64,000 nt of DNA from Streptomyces formicae (GTDB lineage: Bacteria; Actinomycetota; Actinomycetes; Streptomycetales; Streptomycetaceae). This document shows, one piece after another, positions 63,223-64,000 of the stretch. The notes beneath the pieces were generated by a model. That model did not search any database. It was given only the letters and a program-made list of their open reading frames with translations, and had not been told where the DNA came from. The position numbers and the translations under genes were made by a program. The stretch spans positions 4,092,001 through 4,156,000 of the forward strand of contig NZ_CP071872.1 in assembly GCF_022647665.1 (NCBI RefSeq), in the 5' to 3' direction. Every line of letters starts with the position of its first letter. Position 1 is the first letter of the stretch.

Positions 63223-64000
63223 GAACCCTTTTCATCCTTGATAGCTGCAGGTCAGCAGGGTGTGGATGGCTTTGGTGATCCGGCTGAGGCGGTTGGTGGA
63301 GCATCGGGCTCGGCGCGTGATGTGCCAGGACTTCAGCTGTGCGAAGGCCCGTTCGCCGGGTGCTCGTAGTCGGGCGTGGTCCCGGTTGAACTCCTGGTAG
63401 TGCGCCGGCTGGATTCGGTGGTGGTAGTAGGGGGTGCGGACGGTGGCGCCGGCTCCCTGGTACGCCCGGTCGGCCAGGACGAGGATCTGTCTGGTCAGGC
63501 AGGCTTGGACGATGCCGTGGGCGCGGGCCGCGGTCAGGTCGTGGGTCCGGCCCGGCAGGGCGGGTGAGAACCACAGGGGTGTCCCGTCCGGACTGGCGAT
63601 GACCTGCACGTTCATCCCGTGCCGGCGGTGTTTCATGGAGTAGTACGGCTCGTCCGTGGCGATACGGTCGGTGCCGACGAGGGTGCCGTCAACGATGACG
63701 AAGTCGCCCTCACCCAGCCCGACGAGTGCCTCGCGCAAGCCGGGAGCCCACGCTGCAAGGACATCGAGGGTCTCGTCGACATAGCGCCATGCTGTGGTCG
63801 TGGAGACACCGAAACCTGCCGCGAGCTGCGGAAACGTCTCGTTCTTCCGCAGATGCGCAAGAGCCAGGAGAGCCTGCTTGAAACAACCCAGGCGCCGCCA
63901 GGGCGAGTTCAGCTCGCGTCGGCGTTCGTAGATTAACCACGAGACATGCTCGACGAGCTCGTGCGGGACGTCGAGCGTGGAAGAATACGGAACCAACAGG
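63223..64000 (-). mobile_element. ISa copy 3, runs off the window
   Basis: Begins with GAACCCTTTTCATCC preceded by AGT (63220-63222). 778 of the expected 898 bp are in the window and match copy 1 base for base as far as compared. The right end lies outside. Confidence 0.9.
63232..63996 (-). CDS. ISa transposase (IS5 family), copy 3
   Basis: Same 254-aa protein as the copies at 53117 and 54018, with intact DGT, DRAYQGAG and GERAFAQLK residues. Its nucleotide at the polymorphic site near 63801 agrees with copy 1, not copy 2. Same orientation as the two others, 8.3 kb from copy 2. Confidence 0.92.
   Translation of the reverse strand: MVPYSSTLDVPHELVEHVSWLIYERRRELNSPWRRLGCFKQALLALAHLRKNETFPQLAAGFGVSTTTAWRYVDETLDVLAAWAPGLREALVGLGEGDFVIVDGTLVGTDRIATDEPYYSMKHRRHGMNVQVIASPDGTPLWFSPALPGRTHDLTAARAHGIVQACLTRQILVLADRAYQGAGATVRTPYYHHRIQPAHYQEFNRDHARLRAPGERAFAQLKSWHITRRARCSTNRLSRITKAIHTLLTCSYQG

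Overview
The window comes from a high-GC actinomycete, almost certainly a Streptomyces or close relative, and looks like a linear plasmid or the arm of a linear chromosome. The main reasons are a 703-aa telomere-associated protein (Tap) gene at 46.3-48.5 kb, a decayed second Tap at 51.3-52.4 kb, heavy GC codon use, many GTG and 4-bp-overlap starts, and a dense crust of insertion sequences. No tRNA, rRNA or CRISPR array was seen. Three related IS5-like elements recur and are labelled ISa (ends GAACCCTTTTCATCC), ISb (ends GAGCGTTTTCAGCGT) and ISc (ends GAGCC..TTTTC) here; these are working labels only.

Layout. 0-4.3 kb: IS701-like, IS4-like (perfect 8-bp target duplication) and IS256-like elements. 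4.7-21.2 kb: one long plus-strand operon with a membrane protein, a HerA/VirB4-like ATPase, a replication-relaxation family protein, a lipoprotein, a secreted protein and then a Tad-type pilus set (SAF/CpaB, TadZ-like, TadA ATPase, a degenerate second TadA, TadB, TadC, Flp-like prepilin, two TadE pseudopilins, TadG) closed by an 1169-aa LysM-BTAD regulator and a strong terminator. 21.3-21.8 kb: non-coding block with a 24-bp perfect palindrome and repeated CATCGGCCAC units. 21.8-23.0 kb: IS3 pieces.

23.0-37.5 kb: the least understood part. Three very large minus-strand genes (about 1194, 753 and 838 aa; the last resembles DUF6603-type proteins) form an operon whose 3' end is cut by an IS3 and whose first-listed frame is broken in a run of eight C. 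Upstream lie an IS nest (IS630, ISb-like, ISa remnant) and two paralogous minus-strand genes with Ig-like repeated modules. None has a visible signal peptide.

37.5-46.3 kb: gene graveyard (ISL3, IS21, IS5 and TniB remnants, a flavin amine oxidase tail, a truncated XRE regulator, a decayed toxin-antitoxin pair). 46.3-53.1 kb: Tap, possible operator repeats, IS debris, a standalone caspase-like/lonely-Cys protein, and the second Tap region as pseudogenes. 53.1-55.8 kb: ISa-ISa-ISb joined by 3-bp linkers. 55.8-63.2 kb: a segment bounded by ISa copies carrying an AA10 lytic polysaccharide monooxygenase domain without signal peptide, a small beta-rich unknown, an IS256 pseudogene and an FN3 + beta-propeller protein. 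The third ISa runs off the end.

How it may work together (inference): the Tad/HerA operon looks like a complete envelope-spanning machine minus its prepilin peptidase, possibly for transfer of a linear replicon; the beta-rich, signal-less proteins at 23-37 kb and 57-62 kb look like pieces of one or more accessory, horizontally acquired systems of unknown function.
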